In this document: positions 13,001 through 23,510 of the stretch, piece after piece
Layout: each line of letters opens with the position of its first letter
How positions within the stretch are numbered: position 1 is the first letter of the stretch
Assembly: GCA_031308135.1 (NCBI GenBank)
Contig: JAHLJT010000631.1
Location: 227,936,636 to 228,000,635 of the forward strand
Direction: 5' to 3'
DNA from: Acheta domesticus
Lineage: Eukaryota; Arthropoda; Insecta; Orthoptera; Gryllidae
Length of the DNA: 64,000 nt
Program-made: the position numbers and the translations under genes
The notes under the pieces: model-generated
Databases searched by the model: none
What the model was told of the DNA's origin: nothing
Seen by the model: the letters and a program-made list of their open reading frames with translations, nothing else

Positions 13001-16000
13001 CTGTGAACACCACTATAGCGCAATTTTTCTAAATCTACTCCTCAAGCCTCTATGTCCACGATGGAATATCACACGGCATTTCGCGTCTTTCTCCGTCATG
13101 CCCCTAGAGGTGGCATGTACGCAAGCACTGCTTGATACGGTCGCGATCATGCGATATCTGGCAGCAAGTCTGAGAACGTCGCAAAATATCGTGACACATT
13201 CCATCGTGAAGACGGGCCTCGAGGGGCAAAGTTAGAAAAATCATAGGAGTGGTTTAGCGCCTAAACCACTCCTATGATTTTCCAAATTGAAGAAAGTCCT
13301 GTCCATTTGGCTCTAACCGAAGCTTTTTTCGGCCTCTTCCTACAACTAAAAAATTGAAGATACAGATTTTTTCCTCCTAATAAAATTTGTTCTCCAAAGT
13401 GAATTCCTTGTACATCATGTACATTTTTGAACATCATATACATTTTTTGAAAATTTTAGTAGTTTTCGCGCAACATTCCGTAATATATGTGCAATTTTTA
13501 AAAAATTACAAAAACAAGACTTTATCAAAAACGGCTCCAAATTTTATTTAAACTTTTGGTAAGGATAGAGCCTATTGTACTCTATGAGATGAAATAAACG
13601 CCATATTGCTCTATTCTTTTGTGTTTTCAAAAATTACAAAAATGGAATTTTTTTCACTTGTGTCTCACTCCGTTAATGTTTACATTAGCGACGAGTTGTT
13701 TACGTAATTGCATTAATGAGTACATGCGCTTTAACTAATGTCCTACAAAGTTTCTTGAAACCTGAATCGTTTTCTTTGAAAACTAGCTGAAAATTACGCA
13801 TTTGCAGAAAAGCCTTAACCCCAGTTTCTCAAAAATGGCTCCAAATTTTTACTTCAAACTTTTCGAACGGATAGTGCAAATTACACTCATTCATTGTGAC
13901 GTAAAACTAATTTTGGTGTATGTTTTTGTTTTTTCAAAAATTACACAAATGTAATTTGTTTTGAAGATTCCTCATACCGTTAATATGCACATTTCCAGCA
14001 ATTTGTAACACTATTGTATTTGTGAGTTAAGTGCTTCAAATGACTTTTAATGATGTTTTTAGAAATCACAAAAAATTCCTGAGAAATAGAGGTTATATTT
14101 TTACAGAAACGCTTAAAAGACATTTTCTTAAAAAAGCTTCAAATTTTTTAAAGAAAAATATCATTTATGATGAGGTTTTATTGTTCTTTAATATTCTTAA
14201 AATAATATTTCCATTCTACTCTTAGAAAATCGAAAAATTAATAAAATGTCAAAAAAATGTACTTTAGGCGGCGATAGATTGCAGCTGGCAAGAGTATGTG
14301 TCAAGTCCCGTGTATCGCTAGCCGAGATAAAAGGAAATAGAAAACTAATACGGTAAAGTCTGTGTCATTTTGAAGCACCATTAGTTTCAAAAAGTCCGTC
14401 CGTCCATTCATCTGTCTGCCTGTCCGTCTGTGAACACAACTATCGTCTAAACCATACGTAGGAGTTTTTCCCAAATGGATATTCCCAAGTCGATATGGTT
14501 CGACTCGAGGCGCTACGATTTTGAAAAAAATTCTTCAAAATTTGCCAGTTCTTTACATCAAGCCCCCAGGACATTTTCAAAATTTTCTCAAAAACGGCTT
14601 CAAATCCTGTCTTTAAATTTCTTGTGAGAATGGAGTAAAATATACTTAGTGAGGTGACATAAGTGAGTACTTAGTAAGGTGATATGAAATTGAAATAGTT
14701 TGCTTTTTTTTGGCGTCTTCCTACAACTACAAAATTGAAGATTTTCCCTTCAAATGAAATTTGTTCTCCATAGTAAGCTCTTTCATTTAGTTCCTGTATT
14801 TTTTTTAAATTTTAGTACTTTCGCCCAATGTTGCATGTAATAATAATATGTTCACATTATTATATTTATGAGTACATGTGCCTTAAACATCGTCTTATAA
14901 AGATTCTCGAAATCTCAAAATTGTTTTGTGAAAACCAACTCAAAATTCCGCATTTTCAGACGTTCAAACGCCATTTTCTCGTAAATGGCTGCAATTTTTT
15001 TTCAAACTATTCGAATGGAAAGGGCTAATTGTACTCTTTAATATGACGTGAACTTCTTGTTGGGGTATCTTTGTTGTTGTTTTTTTCAAAAATTACACAA
15101 ATGTAATTTTTTTGAAAGATCTTTTACACTTTTAATATGCACATATCTAATAATTTGAAAAGACCACTGTGTTTGTGAGCTAATGTGCTTCAAATGACTC
15201 CGAATGAAGTGTTTCGAAAACTAAATTTTTTTTTGTGACAAAGTGATTCGAATTTCGCATGTTCAGTAAAGCTTAAAAGATATTTTCTCAAAAATGTCTC
15301 AAAATTTTTAAAAGAAAATTGTTATGGAGAACGAGGTTTTATTCTTCTCTTATATTCGTAAAATCATGTTAAATTTCTAACATTGGAGGACCGAAAAATT
15401 TAGAATCAGAGAAAAATGTAGTTGCAGCGGCTATTGATGACCCCTAGGTAAGAGGATGGGACTAATCTGAAATGCTATTTCTGACCAAAGAAACTTGGAA
15501 ACGAACTAGTACGAGGAAGTTTGTGTCATTTTTTAGCACCATTCGTTGCTATTACTTACAATAATATTAATACATAGTACAGTACGATTGAAATTTATAA
15601 CTCTGAGAGTTGAGACACGAATAGTAATAGTTCAATGTTAAATTGATCGCATTGCATCTTCATTCCAGATTTGATTACGAGAACTTGCATATTAATGGAC
15701 ATGAACATGCAGATAAAATCTACGTTGACGCCAACTACGTAATGGACGGGCGAATTCTGCTTATTCCTGCAAAGGGAGAAGGCAAAGTGAACCTTAATTT
15801 AAGTGAGTAAATATGACTTTTCGAACCTATTTTACAAAGTGATGTGACTTATAATTGACAGTAAAACATTTAGAAATCTTATCTTTTTAAAATTGGAATT
15901 CAAAATACATAATTTTAAGTAATTAAATCGTTCGCCAAGATTACATTTAATGTAACTTCAAGGACTTACATGTAATATAATACTTCAACATAAATATTTA

Positions 16001-19000
16001 TTATTTTACATTATACATGTTTTTATTGATTTAATTCATCCTATATTTTCTATTTGATACATTTTCAGCAAATTTGGATGCAGACATTACTATTGACGGA
16101 GAAAGATATATGAAGAAGAATAGAGATTACATGAAAATTAAAGATTTTAAATTCAAAGTTACTAATCTCGAGAAATTGGAAATGCAGTTTGACAACCTCT
16201 TTAACGGAGACAAGACCCTTGGTAAGCATAGATATTGTGTATTATTGATTAAATTGGTAATAATGTAGTGGGAGCAACTGAAATAACTAATTTCTTCTGA
16301 AACTTCACCGAAACTGATCTGAATAAAAGTTTCACAAAATTGAATGTTCTCTGTTGTTTGAGAATGCAATGTTTTAAATACTATTAAGAAATACGCGATT
16401 GTACCATCAGGTGACTGGAACGGGGGATCGAGGTGCAGTGTCCAGGTCATCTGATGCTTTCTTTCAAATGTTTTTCTGATTTATGCTGGATTTAAATTTA
16501 TTTTTGATTTTAATGTTAAATTATAACGTATTCAATTGGGATTTGAATAACTTTCTTAATTGCAGAAAGTAAGTAAAAATTATATAATTTTGTGAATATG
16601 TTTCATCAACTTCTAAAGCTCCATAACCCCCGCCCTCTTTGATACACTACTGAGAATATCCTTTATTAAAACTCTACGATCGATTTATACGGAGACTTTC
16701 GTACGTGTAAAATAGGCGTTTGATGCTCTACTATTTTCAAAATTCCCCGTTCGACTTTTAGTGATAGTCTATTTTGAATGAAGAGTTATTTGCCCACTAT
16801 TACTGTTAAAATCCGCTGCAGTTTGCTGATTTGTATGGGTGACAGCGGATTGGCGAAGTTCCTCCTTTGAAGCTGCTCCAACTCTGATTCACGACCATTC
16901 GCACGAATTTCGGACCATTTTAATTCGTGGAAAAAACATTGTACATCGACCAGTTTGGGAATGTAAATTATTCCTTAGGACCCCCATCAATGGGGGGAAT
17001 CGCATGTTGGTGGTCATACCAAATAGTATTACAATTTGTCTATATCCAACTTGACTGGTATAGTGAAGAGTATCTATCAAATTAACTTAAAAAAAAGGTT
17101 GACCCCTTTTTTTTTTGAAGAACTGGTTCAACATTCACTACCTTGCTTCGATTGCACCGCTGTTCTGTGCGCAGATAGATTCTTAAAAATACTGAATGCG
17201 ACTATGATCAGGCTGTAAGGAAACGTTGGAGTTTCCAAGGAGCGATTGCACATAGTGACTTCTTCACATCAGTGACTTCTACATACTTCTCTTGGGGGTC
17301 TGCCGTTTACACAACCTTAAAATTAGCAGAGGACTGTGAACGACGAAAAACGGAGGTTCGGTTTCGATTTCGGTGATGTAAAGTTAGCATATCGTTCTGT
17401 TATATCCGAGTTAGCGGGTTCAAACCCGAACGAAGCCGTGTATTTTTAAGGGTGAAAAAATCCTTCGTTCTTCTTCCTTCGGAGGGGAAGTAAAGCCGGC
17501 TGTCCCATGTTGTAGATTTACTGCATGTAGAAGTTCCTTAAGCCTAAAAAAAGACTCTGAATAAAGTTCAAAACGCCTGTGTTCTCGCCCGAGTGATACG
17601 TCCTTCCTCTGCCAGAGGGTGCAAGGAGCGTAGCGGAATTTATGTAGTAAGGCAGAAGAGCAGGCCTCGTGGCCTGAGCCTCGCCACGGAAAATAAGGCA
17701 TCATTGAATTAAATTGAAAAACATAGAAGTTAACAACTGTAACATGTGCAACATTAGGTACGCATTCTACCCGCAAAACACGTTACATTGCAACACACAT
17801 TACCATTGAGCATATCTCGAAAAGTTTCTTCTTAGAGCCTTGAAAACTTTTTTTTGTTTCCCTAAAGGAATACGTGGTATGCTCTTTAAGCCGCAAACTA
17901 TATAATGAAACACTTTTTGACGTTATATTACACGATAGCAGGGATAACCAGAAATGCAGAAAGTGGGATCCAGTGAGTAGCTATTCTCACTTTCATAGCC
18001 GTTGTTTCAATTATTATTTTATATTTGTTTTTTGGCGGATGAAATTATTTTTGGGCCATTTTAATACATTTTGTTGGCATACTCCTGCAGGTACACAAGC
18101 TATTCGTAATTTCCCTGTTAACGAACCAGGGCGGCCACTGTCTTATTCGTGTTTAAGAAGGCATTTTGTAATAAAGAACACTCATTAAATGTTTCAATTT
18201 TTACTTTACTTTTCACATTGAAATGTGTAGGAATACGTGGAAGTACACGTGGGGACATACGGGAAACATGCAGGGAAAATGTGGGAAATACATGGGGAAC
18301 TTTCGCCAGAATAAGCACCTGTTCAGGAGATACACGAAGCTGCCATGGCTCAGTGGTAATGTGCTGGATTGCAGACCTGTAGAGCCCAGGCCCGAATCCC
18401 GACGTAGCTATGGATTCTTATCTAATGCTTTCCATTAATGGCGGCTCTGAGGTCGACTCAGTCTCCTTTTCAAGTGAGTACCAGGATCATTCCTGGGAGT
18501 AAAGGCGGTCGGAGCGTTGTGATCGCTACACAACCTCCTCCTTGTGCCGACGGCGACGAATAGGTAGAGCCCTACTATCACCTTCCCCTCTGGCCACATC
18601 ATCCTGTGTACAATTGCACAGGGGTGCCTTTTCCTTCACTTTTCTAGGAGGTGGACACGTGGTAAATGATATAAAATATGCGAGGGAACTGGTTTGGTAC
18701 ATGTGGATGTCCTGTGCGGGAACTTACCGGTCTTTATGCGGAAAAGATGCGGGGAATCGCGCCAGTAGAGGGGCTGGTGAATCCCGAGAAATATGTCGTA
18801 GGCAATATTCTGTGAAATGGGATGCTTTTGAACCTTCTCTTATATTTTTGGAGACAGCTCTTAAGGGTACCATCTCAAGAGAGCATAAAAAGGCGTTCTG
18901 AAGAAAGTAGAAACTCGAAATGTAGGTAAAATTAAATTGACGCGAGTCATTACAGAGCTATTGTATTACTGAAGTTCCTACAGTTCAGACGCCAGCTGTC

Positions 19001-19584
19001 AGAAAACGTATTAAGTTATTTTACATTTAAAACTATCATTTGCAAAGTTCGGAAAGTCTGCGGGGGCCCAGCTAATAGTAATAATTTCTGACAAAAAATA
19101 CAGACTTGGCCCAAAAGAAAGCCTAAAAGGAAAGCCATTCAACAATTCTGGAGAGTAATTTACATCCGAATGCTCTGAATCTACATATCATTACTGACGC
19201 AACCCTACAAAATGAGCCTTTTAAAATGTATTGCAGTCGATTTGGATATGTTCCCATCTCAAAGTTTTCATTTCAAATTGGAATGTAACCAACAATAAAT
19301 AATTATTATTAAAACAAAAATATATTGAAAGTAAAAATTACGTAACTAATGAATTTTTGAAACAAACACACAACCATCTGTTCACTTATGTATAGATTCT
19401 TGGTTATTTGTTTTCTGCTACAGGAACCTCCATCAATAACCTTGTCAACGAGAACTGGAAAGAACTTTGGTCTCAGCTGGAGTCTCCCCTGGAGGAAATT
19501 TTCAGCTACACCTTCAAGGAATACTCGCGTCGAATCTTTGACAAGGTTGCGTTGGATGACGTCTTCCTGCCTCCTACAAGTTAA
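1011..19584 (+). CDS. Takeout-like / haemolymph JH-binding-family protein, copy A (six exons)
   Basis: Exons 1011-1095, 7255-7344, 9389-9542, 15669-15802, 16069-16221 and 19424-19584 join to 777 bases and encode 258 residues, the usual takeout length. The N-terminus has a hydrophobic signal peptide (about residues 1-24, Ala/Leu-rich). Two family cysteines follow at 35 and 44 (CRRDDNFIPC), then the family blocks LPDFGIPTLEPF (60-71), a central beta-rich section, FDNLFNG near the end of exon 5 and the final helix with NENWKELW. One N-glycosylation sequon (NFS) sits at 92-94. The family forms a super-roll fold that binds small hydrophobic ligands such as juvenile hormone, and is secreted; in flies it is linked to feeding, circadian output and courtship. 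The specific ligand cannot be read from sequence. All splice sites are GT-AG except intron 2, which is GC-AG. The locus is duplicated at 40600-63874. Confidence 0.9.
1360..2650 (+). repeat. Unclassified dispersed repeat family, copy in A intron 1
   Basis: Starts with a perfect 12-bp hairpin (1400-1411 with 1421-1432, loop 9). It then shows the family anchors in order: GTAATG plus CACGAAAAAA, AACGAAAAAGTGGATAAA, TTGTGGGTCC, a TCCATCCGTCCATCTGTGAA box, GGGCTGATGTCG, ATGGTGCAGATCTCA-type and TTCCTA motifs. The same series of anchors recurs at 10046, 12617, 14391, 31840 and 34985, and inverted at 5558. It has no ORF of note and I do not know the family. Confidence 0.8.
2850..3143 (-). mobile_element. 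tRNA-derived SINE (A intron 1)
   Basis: Read on the minus strand, a tRNA-like head starts near 3143 (GGTGGCCAAG). It has a B-box match GGGTTCGAATC and continues into a GCATCCGGCTGTAAAA body, CCGACCCCGTAGTAACGGG, and a purine-rich GAAGAAAAG tail near 2850. This body and tail resemble the 3' ends of RTE-type LINEs, which may supply reverse transcriptase in trans (inference). The matching copy is at 42440-42738. Confidence 0.75.
3714..3858 (+). repeat. Polypyrimidine tract (A intron 1)
   Basis: About 145 bases are almost all C and T on the plus strand, built from TCCC/TCTC-type units. The minus-strand frame it opens (Arg/Glu/Asp-rich) is a low-complexity artefact, not a gene. Conserved in copy B at 43292-43436. 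Confidence 0.85.
4100..4142 (+). repeat. 11-bp minisatellite, four units
   Basis: Four tandem ATATGTAG cores spaced 11 bases apart (unit GATATGTAGTG). The matching position in copy B has three cores, so unit number changed after duplication. Confidence 0.75.
5558..6012 (-). repeat. Dispersed repeat family, inverted copy in A intron 1
   Basis: The same anchors as the plus-strand copies appear in reverse: GACATCAGCC, a run of four GGAC units near 5754-5769, TTTTTCGGTATCAAGGACCC, CACTTTTTCGTTACCAGGG and an imperfect CTTTCTCTCTAC hairpin near 5960. Matching copy at about 45100-45560. Confidence 0.75.
6225..6720 (-). repeat. Second dispersed repeat family, copy in A intron 1
   Basis: A moderately GC-rich block ends with GCAATAAAAGATGCACTACA and a CGTTGACGCGACCTGA stretch. 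The same end occurs near 33530-33600, and another part near 32430-32530, where a Harbinger-like element interrupts it. No coding content was seen. Copy B equivalent at about 45765-46260. Confidence 0.55.
7255..7344 (+). CDS. Takeout-like A, exon 2 (Cys pair)
   Basis: Encodes residues 29-58 plus one base of codon 59, including both conserved cysteines (35, 44) and CLEEAL. The acceptor is TTTCAG at 7249-7254. The donor is ACAG|GCAAGA, a GC donor; reading on past it meets a stop after about a dozen codons, and splicing there keeps the frame into exon 3. Confidence 0.88.
7345..9388 (+). other. Intron 2 of takeout-like gene A (GC-AG)
   Basis: The 5' end is GCAAGA after ACAG and the 3' end is TTACAG. 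The interior is AT-rich with no recognised element or gene. Confidence 0.75.
9389..9542 (+). CDS. Takeout-like A, exon 3
   Basis: Encodes residues 59-109 plus two bases of codon 110. It begins with the family block GLPDFGIPTLEPF after the acceptor TTACAG, and ends at ATACG|GTAAGT. It carries two of the three protein differences from copy B (Val83, Arg110). Confidence 0.88.
10046..10760 (+). repeat. Dispersed repeat family, copy in A intron 3 (unfilled LINE site)
   Basis: Carries the AAAGTGGATAAACC, GGGCCCTTGATATCGAAAA and CAACACTATCGCCTAAATCA anchors, followed by the usual AT-rich tail. The sequence ATATTTTCT at 10712-10720 is the uninterrupted form of the target that is duplicated around the Jockey-type LINE in copy B. 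Confidence 0.75.
13023..13236. mobile_element. MITE with inverted ends (A intron 3)
   Basis: The arms CACGATGGAATATCACACGG (left) and its complement near 13180-13208 (ATTCCATCGTG) frame a short core with no ORF. It belongs to the same family as 26296-26454. It interrupts a dispersed-repeat copy just after its GTGAACACCACTATAGCGC box, and the repeat sequence resumes at 13261. Confidence 0.65.
13237..13281. repeat. Perfect 21-bp inverted repeat
   Basis: Arms 13237-13257 and 13261-13281 are exact complements with a 3-base loop (CGC). The right arm is the normal continuation of the dispersed repeat (CTAAACCACTCCTATGATTT); the left arm is the same sequence reversed at the MITE edge. Kept perfect in copy B at 57423-57467. 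Confidence 0.9.
14391..15548 (+). repeat. Dispersed repeat family, second tandem unit (A intron 3)
   Basis: A diverged direct repeat of the preceding unit. It starts with a GTCCGTCCGTCC box and CTGTGAACACAACTATCGTC, has the same GGCTTCAAAT and GGCTGCAATTTT sub-repeat starts, and ends at GTGTCATTTTTTAGCACCAT near 15521-15540. Unit length is about 1.15 kb. Confidence 0.75.
15669..15802 (+). CDS. Takeout-like A, exon 4
   Basis: Completes Arg110 and encodes residues 111-154 plus one base of codon 155 (starts FDYENLHING, ends KVNLNL). Acceptor TTCCAG, donor TTAA|GTGAGT. I see no difference from the matching exon of copy B. Confidence 0.88.
16069..16221 (+). CDS. Takeout-like A, exon 5
   Basis: Encodes residues 155-205 plus one base of codon 206. 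It includes KIKDFKFKV and the family signature FDNLFNGDKTLG at its 3' end. Acceptor TTTCAG, donor CTTG|GTAAGC. I see no difference from the matching exon of copy B. Confidence 0.88.
17370..17715 (+). mobile_element. Probable SINE (A intron 5)
   Basis: A B-box-like GGGTTCAAACC near 17416-17426 lies at the start of a ~300-base block (CCTTCGGAGGGGAAGTAAAG, GTAGAAGTTCCTTAAGCC, CTGCCAGAGGGT) that ends in a short ATTGAATTAAATTGAA tail. No A-box is convincing, so this rests on shape and on conservation at 61660-62010. Confidence 0.45.
18342..18655 (+). mobile_element. tRNA-derived SINE (A intron 5)
   Basis: A tRNA-like head begins GCCATGGCTCAGTGGTAATG, with an A-box match TGGCTCAGTGG (18346-18356) and a degenerate B-box GGCCCGAATCC (18389-18399). 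A body with GGCGGTCGGAGCGTTGTG follows and ends in a pyrimidine-rich stretch. It cannot be a working tRNA: the anticodon arm and acceptor stem do not pair well. Matching copy at 62644-62950. Confidence 0.75.
19424..19584 (+). CDS. Takeout-like A, exon 6 (C-terminus)
   Basis: Encodes residues 206-258 and stop TAA at 19582-19584, after the acceptor CTACAG. It contains the C-terminal helix block INNLVNENWKELW and ends VFLPPTS. Its single difference from copy B (Leu codon CTG versus CTT) is silent. Confidence 0.88.
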
Positions 19585-19916
19585 TTGCCTGGAAAATAAT
19601 TCTTGGTGACCCCATCAGATCATATTTCCAAAATATTTTATAGATCTATCTAATGCTTTTATAAATACTTATTATTGTAATGGCCGTAAATGGTTATCGA
19701 GTACATATTTTTATTTGAAATTGATGGTATTATCTCTTACATTTTTATAATAATTAAACAGATGAGAAAAAATTGTATTCCTCTCATAAGAAAAATATTG
19801 ATTATGATCTCGATGACTGCCACTAAGAAATGCCTCGTGATTCTGTAATAGCATATTTCGACAATAATATTTATGTATCCATCTAATGTTATTACAGACA
19901 TTTGTAATTAAATGTC

Positions 19917-19922
19917 AATAAA
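19917..19922 (+). promoter_or_regulatory. Poly(A) signal of takeout-like gene A
   Basis: AATAAA lies 333 bases after the stop codon in an AT-rich 3' UTR. About 40 bases further on the foldback element begins, so the transcript probably ends just before it. Confidence 0.6.
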
Positions 19923-19963
19923 TGACTTACAAATACACTTTTGATTCATTTCCTTCCTTCATA

Positions 19964-22813
19964 TGGGTCAATCCATTTTAAGTGGTCCAGCACTGGTCGC
20001 TCGACCATCTCGAAAAAATTTCATATTTTGTACATAAATTGCCTTATGTTTTGGCTGTTCAAAACCATCTTCAACTTTTTTTTTATTGTACCTGGTTTAC
20101 AAATGGCGGCCATTTTTGTTTCGCGCCGTGCGCCATTTTTCGCGTTCGCAAACATTTACTCTTTCCTAATTTACTTAGCTCTAGGTGGTTCTAGCAGTCT
20201 AGAATAAAAAGCATTCGATTCAGTATACTCTGGCCTGCAAATCGAAATATTATTTACCTATTTTGTATGTTTGTATTTGGGAAATATTTGCAACCAAATA
20301 CATGGAACGCGAATGAACAAAATTCGATTTTCAGAGAGTAATTTTTCAAAGAAGGAATCAAATCTAAGCCTTAATTTTTTCTGTGCTTTTACACACAACA
20401 GTATAGTTACTTTTTGTAAAATATCATTGGTATACAACGCACCCCTTGAAAATTACTTCCTCTTGAAAATTGGAATTTTGGATTTTTTTCCAATTTTGAA
20501 CTGTTATATCTCTGTTGGGGGACCAGATAAAAATCTGAAAATAGCACACATCCTAGACCGCTATCATACCAAATTTCAGTAAAAATTACAACTTTTAGAT
20601 TTAACTCTAAGTAGTTTTTTAAAAAATTGAAAACTTACGAAAAAAAGGGCTTCATTTTCCCATTGAGGATACTTTCCCACTGAGGATACAAGTAGTAATC
20701 ACATTATTTTGAAGCTATTTTAAATTAAAATCTACATTGATTTAAAATAGTTAATTATACTTAATAATTAATGTACTTAAAAGTGGCCAAATATATAATT
20801 TTCAATATTACGTATACTTTACTCTTTCACAGACTTACAATTTGACATCTACGTCCGTAAATGAAGAATTGCTATCTTGATTTTGGAAGCTGAACCGCTT
20901 GAAACAAAAATTGTTTATAAAATACAACAAATAAATCAATTCAGCGTTTTGGTTATGTTTTCGCGTTTAAATGTGCCATTCTGCTTACTATTTCTGAATG
21001 TTTCTGCAGAGATACGAACAGTCGCACAGTACTCCTTAGATGGAATGATCGCAACTGAATTTTAGAATTACATAATGGACACAATCATTTCCCTGGTATA
21101 AGGTTGTCCGAAAAAGTTTTTTTCTTGTTAGTTGTGCGAACGTTGTGCGAGCCAGTTATTTCTCTCAAAGCTTTTGATAAAGACTTATGATTTTTGTACG
21201 GATTTGAAAGAGACTAGCCAAAGAGATCAAATTTTTGTGCGTATTTTATCTCTTGTTACTTACAGAGAGATGTGATATCACAGTTATTCATTAATGAAAA
21301 CAACATTCTTCTCTACAACTAAGTCTTCAATTAATGCAATGTCCTTAGGAAAAATATCATAAAGTTTTACGGCCAACTTCATTAGTAATATCACCTATAC
21401 AGCAATCACACTCCAGTTTCATAAACGGTCACACAATTGTGCACAAAGACAGAGATTAACACGTTTTAGCGTAAAGGGAAGACAACCCTCAAGCCAAAAC
21501 TCATAGAAAACTATTCAAAAGCCTATGTGATCTAGAAAGTGTGTTAAATCCTTGGCCCACCGCGTTGGTTCTGTCAGATACACGAATCTTCGGTTGTCGA
21601 TATTCTAAGAAATACTCAGAGGTGCGGAGTCAAGTTTGGCAGTAGCTCCGACTCTACTTTTCAAAACTGCACTGGTCTAATATCCGCTGATTCTCATGGA
21701 TTTTCTGTTAATTCAGTCACGTTATTTGCACTAAGAAATACGGTGCGACCGTCCGTATTTCTGTAGAAAACATTCAGAAATAGTAAGCAGAATGGCACAT
21801 TTAAACGCGAAAACATAACCAAAACGCTGAATTGATTTATTTGTTGTATTTTATAAACAATTTTTGTTTTAAGCGGTTCAGCTTCCAAAATCAAGATAAC
21901 AATTCTTCAATTACGGACGTAGATGTCAAATTGTAAGTCTGTGAAAGAGTAAAGTATACGTAATATTGAAAATTATATATTTGGCCACTTTTAAGTACAT
22001 TAATTATTAAGTATAATTAACTATTTTAAATCAATGTAGATTTTAATTTAAAATAGCTTCAAAATAATGTGATTACTACTTGTATCCTCAGTGGGAAAGT
22101 ATCCTCAATGGGAAAATGAAGCCCTTTTTTTCGTAAGTTTTCAATTTTTTAAAAAATACTTAGAGTTAAATCTAAAAGTTGTAATTTTTACTGAAATTTG
22201 GTATGATAGCGGTCTAGGATGTGTGCTATTTTCAGATTTTTATCTGGTCCCCCAACAGAGATATAACAGTTCAAAATTGGGAAAAAATCCAAAATTCCAA
22301 TTTTCAAGAGGAAGTAATTTTCAAGGGGTGCGTTGTATACCAATGATATTTTACAAAAAGTAACTATACTGTTGTGTGTAAAAGCACAGAAAAAATTAAG
22401 GCTTAGATTTGATTCCTTCTTTGAAAAATTACTCTCTGAAAATCGAATTTTGTTCATTCGCGTTCCATGTATTTGGTTGCAAATATTTCCCAAATACAAA
22501 CATACAAAATAGGTAAATAATATTTCGATTTGCAGGCCAGAGTATGCTGAATCGAATGCTTTTTATTCTAGACTACTAGAACCACCTAGAGCTGAGTAAA
22601 TTAGGAAAGAGTAAATGTTTGCGAACGCGAAAAATGGCGCACGGCGCGAAACAAAAATGGCCGCCATTTGTATACCAGGTACAATAAAAAAAGTTGAAGA
22701 TGGTTTTGAATAGCAAAAACATAAGGAAATTTATGTACAAAATATGAAATTTTTTCGAGATGGTCGAGCGACCAATTTGTTAAATTCTGGACCACTTAAA
22801 ATGGATTGACCCA
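19964..22813. mobile_element. Long foldback (inverted-arm) transposable element
   Basis: Left arm about 19964-21061 and right arm about 21711-22813 are near-identical reverse complements (about 1.1 kb each), with a 650-base centre. The outer ends read TGGGTCAATCC and GGATTGACCCA, flanked on both sides by TA (19962-19963, 22814-22815), as expected for a TA target duplication. Short frames in each arm encode the same 103-residue Phe/Asn-rich string, which has no recognisable domain and is probably not a gene. No transposase is present, so it would be non-autonomous. A Tc1/mariner-type origin is possible from the TA, but the TIR does not prove it. Confidence 0.8.
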
Positions 22814-22815
22814 TA

Positions 22816-23508
22816 TACTTTTTATCTCCTTTAACTTCTTTTGATTATCGTGAATTGTTAACAAATGGCATTCCTCTTTCTAAAAACATCATGATTGATG
22901 TATTATTATTATTATTATTAATTACGACGATATATACTCAGCCGTGGAAAATTCACGGCTGACGTTCATGGAAATGCGAAGTATATTTTTCGATCAATCT
23001 ATCCACAAGACGAACATGTAGAACCATCTGATATCCCTGAAAACGATTATCCTGTTTAACGTTCATCTCTTTCCAACGATATATCAGTCAGTGGTTAAAA
23101 TTTCAACTGGCTGTGAATCACACGATAAGGAGATATTGCAAAATATCCTTCGACGCGGGATAGAAAAGAGTTTGTCAACCTTCATTGGAATCTCGTGCAC
23201 CGTTGAGGATAATATACGAAAACTCTAAAGCTAAGAGAATATTAGAGACAGCGAATTCTGTCTCAAATGCGACGGCACAGACCTCAGGTAGAGATTTAGA
23301 TATCACTGAAATCAATCACGTCGTGTATGCAACTGGATTTTTAGTACCTCAGATAACTTTGGGACCACCCAAGAACACTGACCGACGACATCCGAATAGA
23401 GAAAACAGCTCCGTACCCACCCATGGGCGAAAATAATTTGTTGGGTACGACGATCATTTGCATCTGCCGCAATCACATGTCATGGACAACGCGCGCTCTG
23501 TGGGCCGC
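22816..23508. other. Intergenic, short TTA microsatellite
   Basis: Contains a (TTA)n run near 22900-22921 and otherwise ordinary AT-rich DNA. No gene recognised. Confidence 0.5.
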
Positions 23509-23510
23509 TA

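Larger units (their letters stand above)
12617..14390 (+). repeat. Dispersed repeat family, long copy with tandem sub-units (A intron 3)
   Basis: Two head blocks (about 12617-12735 and 12745-12860, each an ACTTTCC start with a TACGTAT stem and TTATGTAATGC) are followed by the TGTGGGTCCTTGATACCGAA and CCGTCCGTCTGTGAACACCA boxes. A tail contains two ~290-bp sub-repeats beginning GGCTCCAAATTTT (near 13551 and 13836). It ends at GTGTCATTTTGAAGCACCAT near 14363-14382. A MITE is inserted at about 13023-13236. Confidence 0.75.
700..19711 (+). repeat. Tandem segmental duplication, copy A
   Basis: This segment matches 40287-64000 in the same orientation and the same order of exons, SINEs, MITE and dispersed repeats. 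The left edge is visible: weak similarity from about 700 and near-identity from about 751. The right edge cannot be placed, because copy B is still matching at the last base of the window (A ~19,711). Exons are almost identical; introns differ by scattered substitutions and indels. Confidence 0.93.

Noticed and set aside
18342..18412. tRNA gene on the plus strand
   Set aside because: A- and B-box-like words are present but the stems do not pair and a SINE body follows.
20271..20582. 103-residue frame, identical in both arms of the foldback element
   Set aside because: Its identity follows from the inverted arms themselves; no domain, start context or partner frame. Not treated as a gene.
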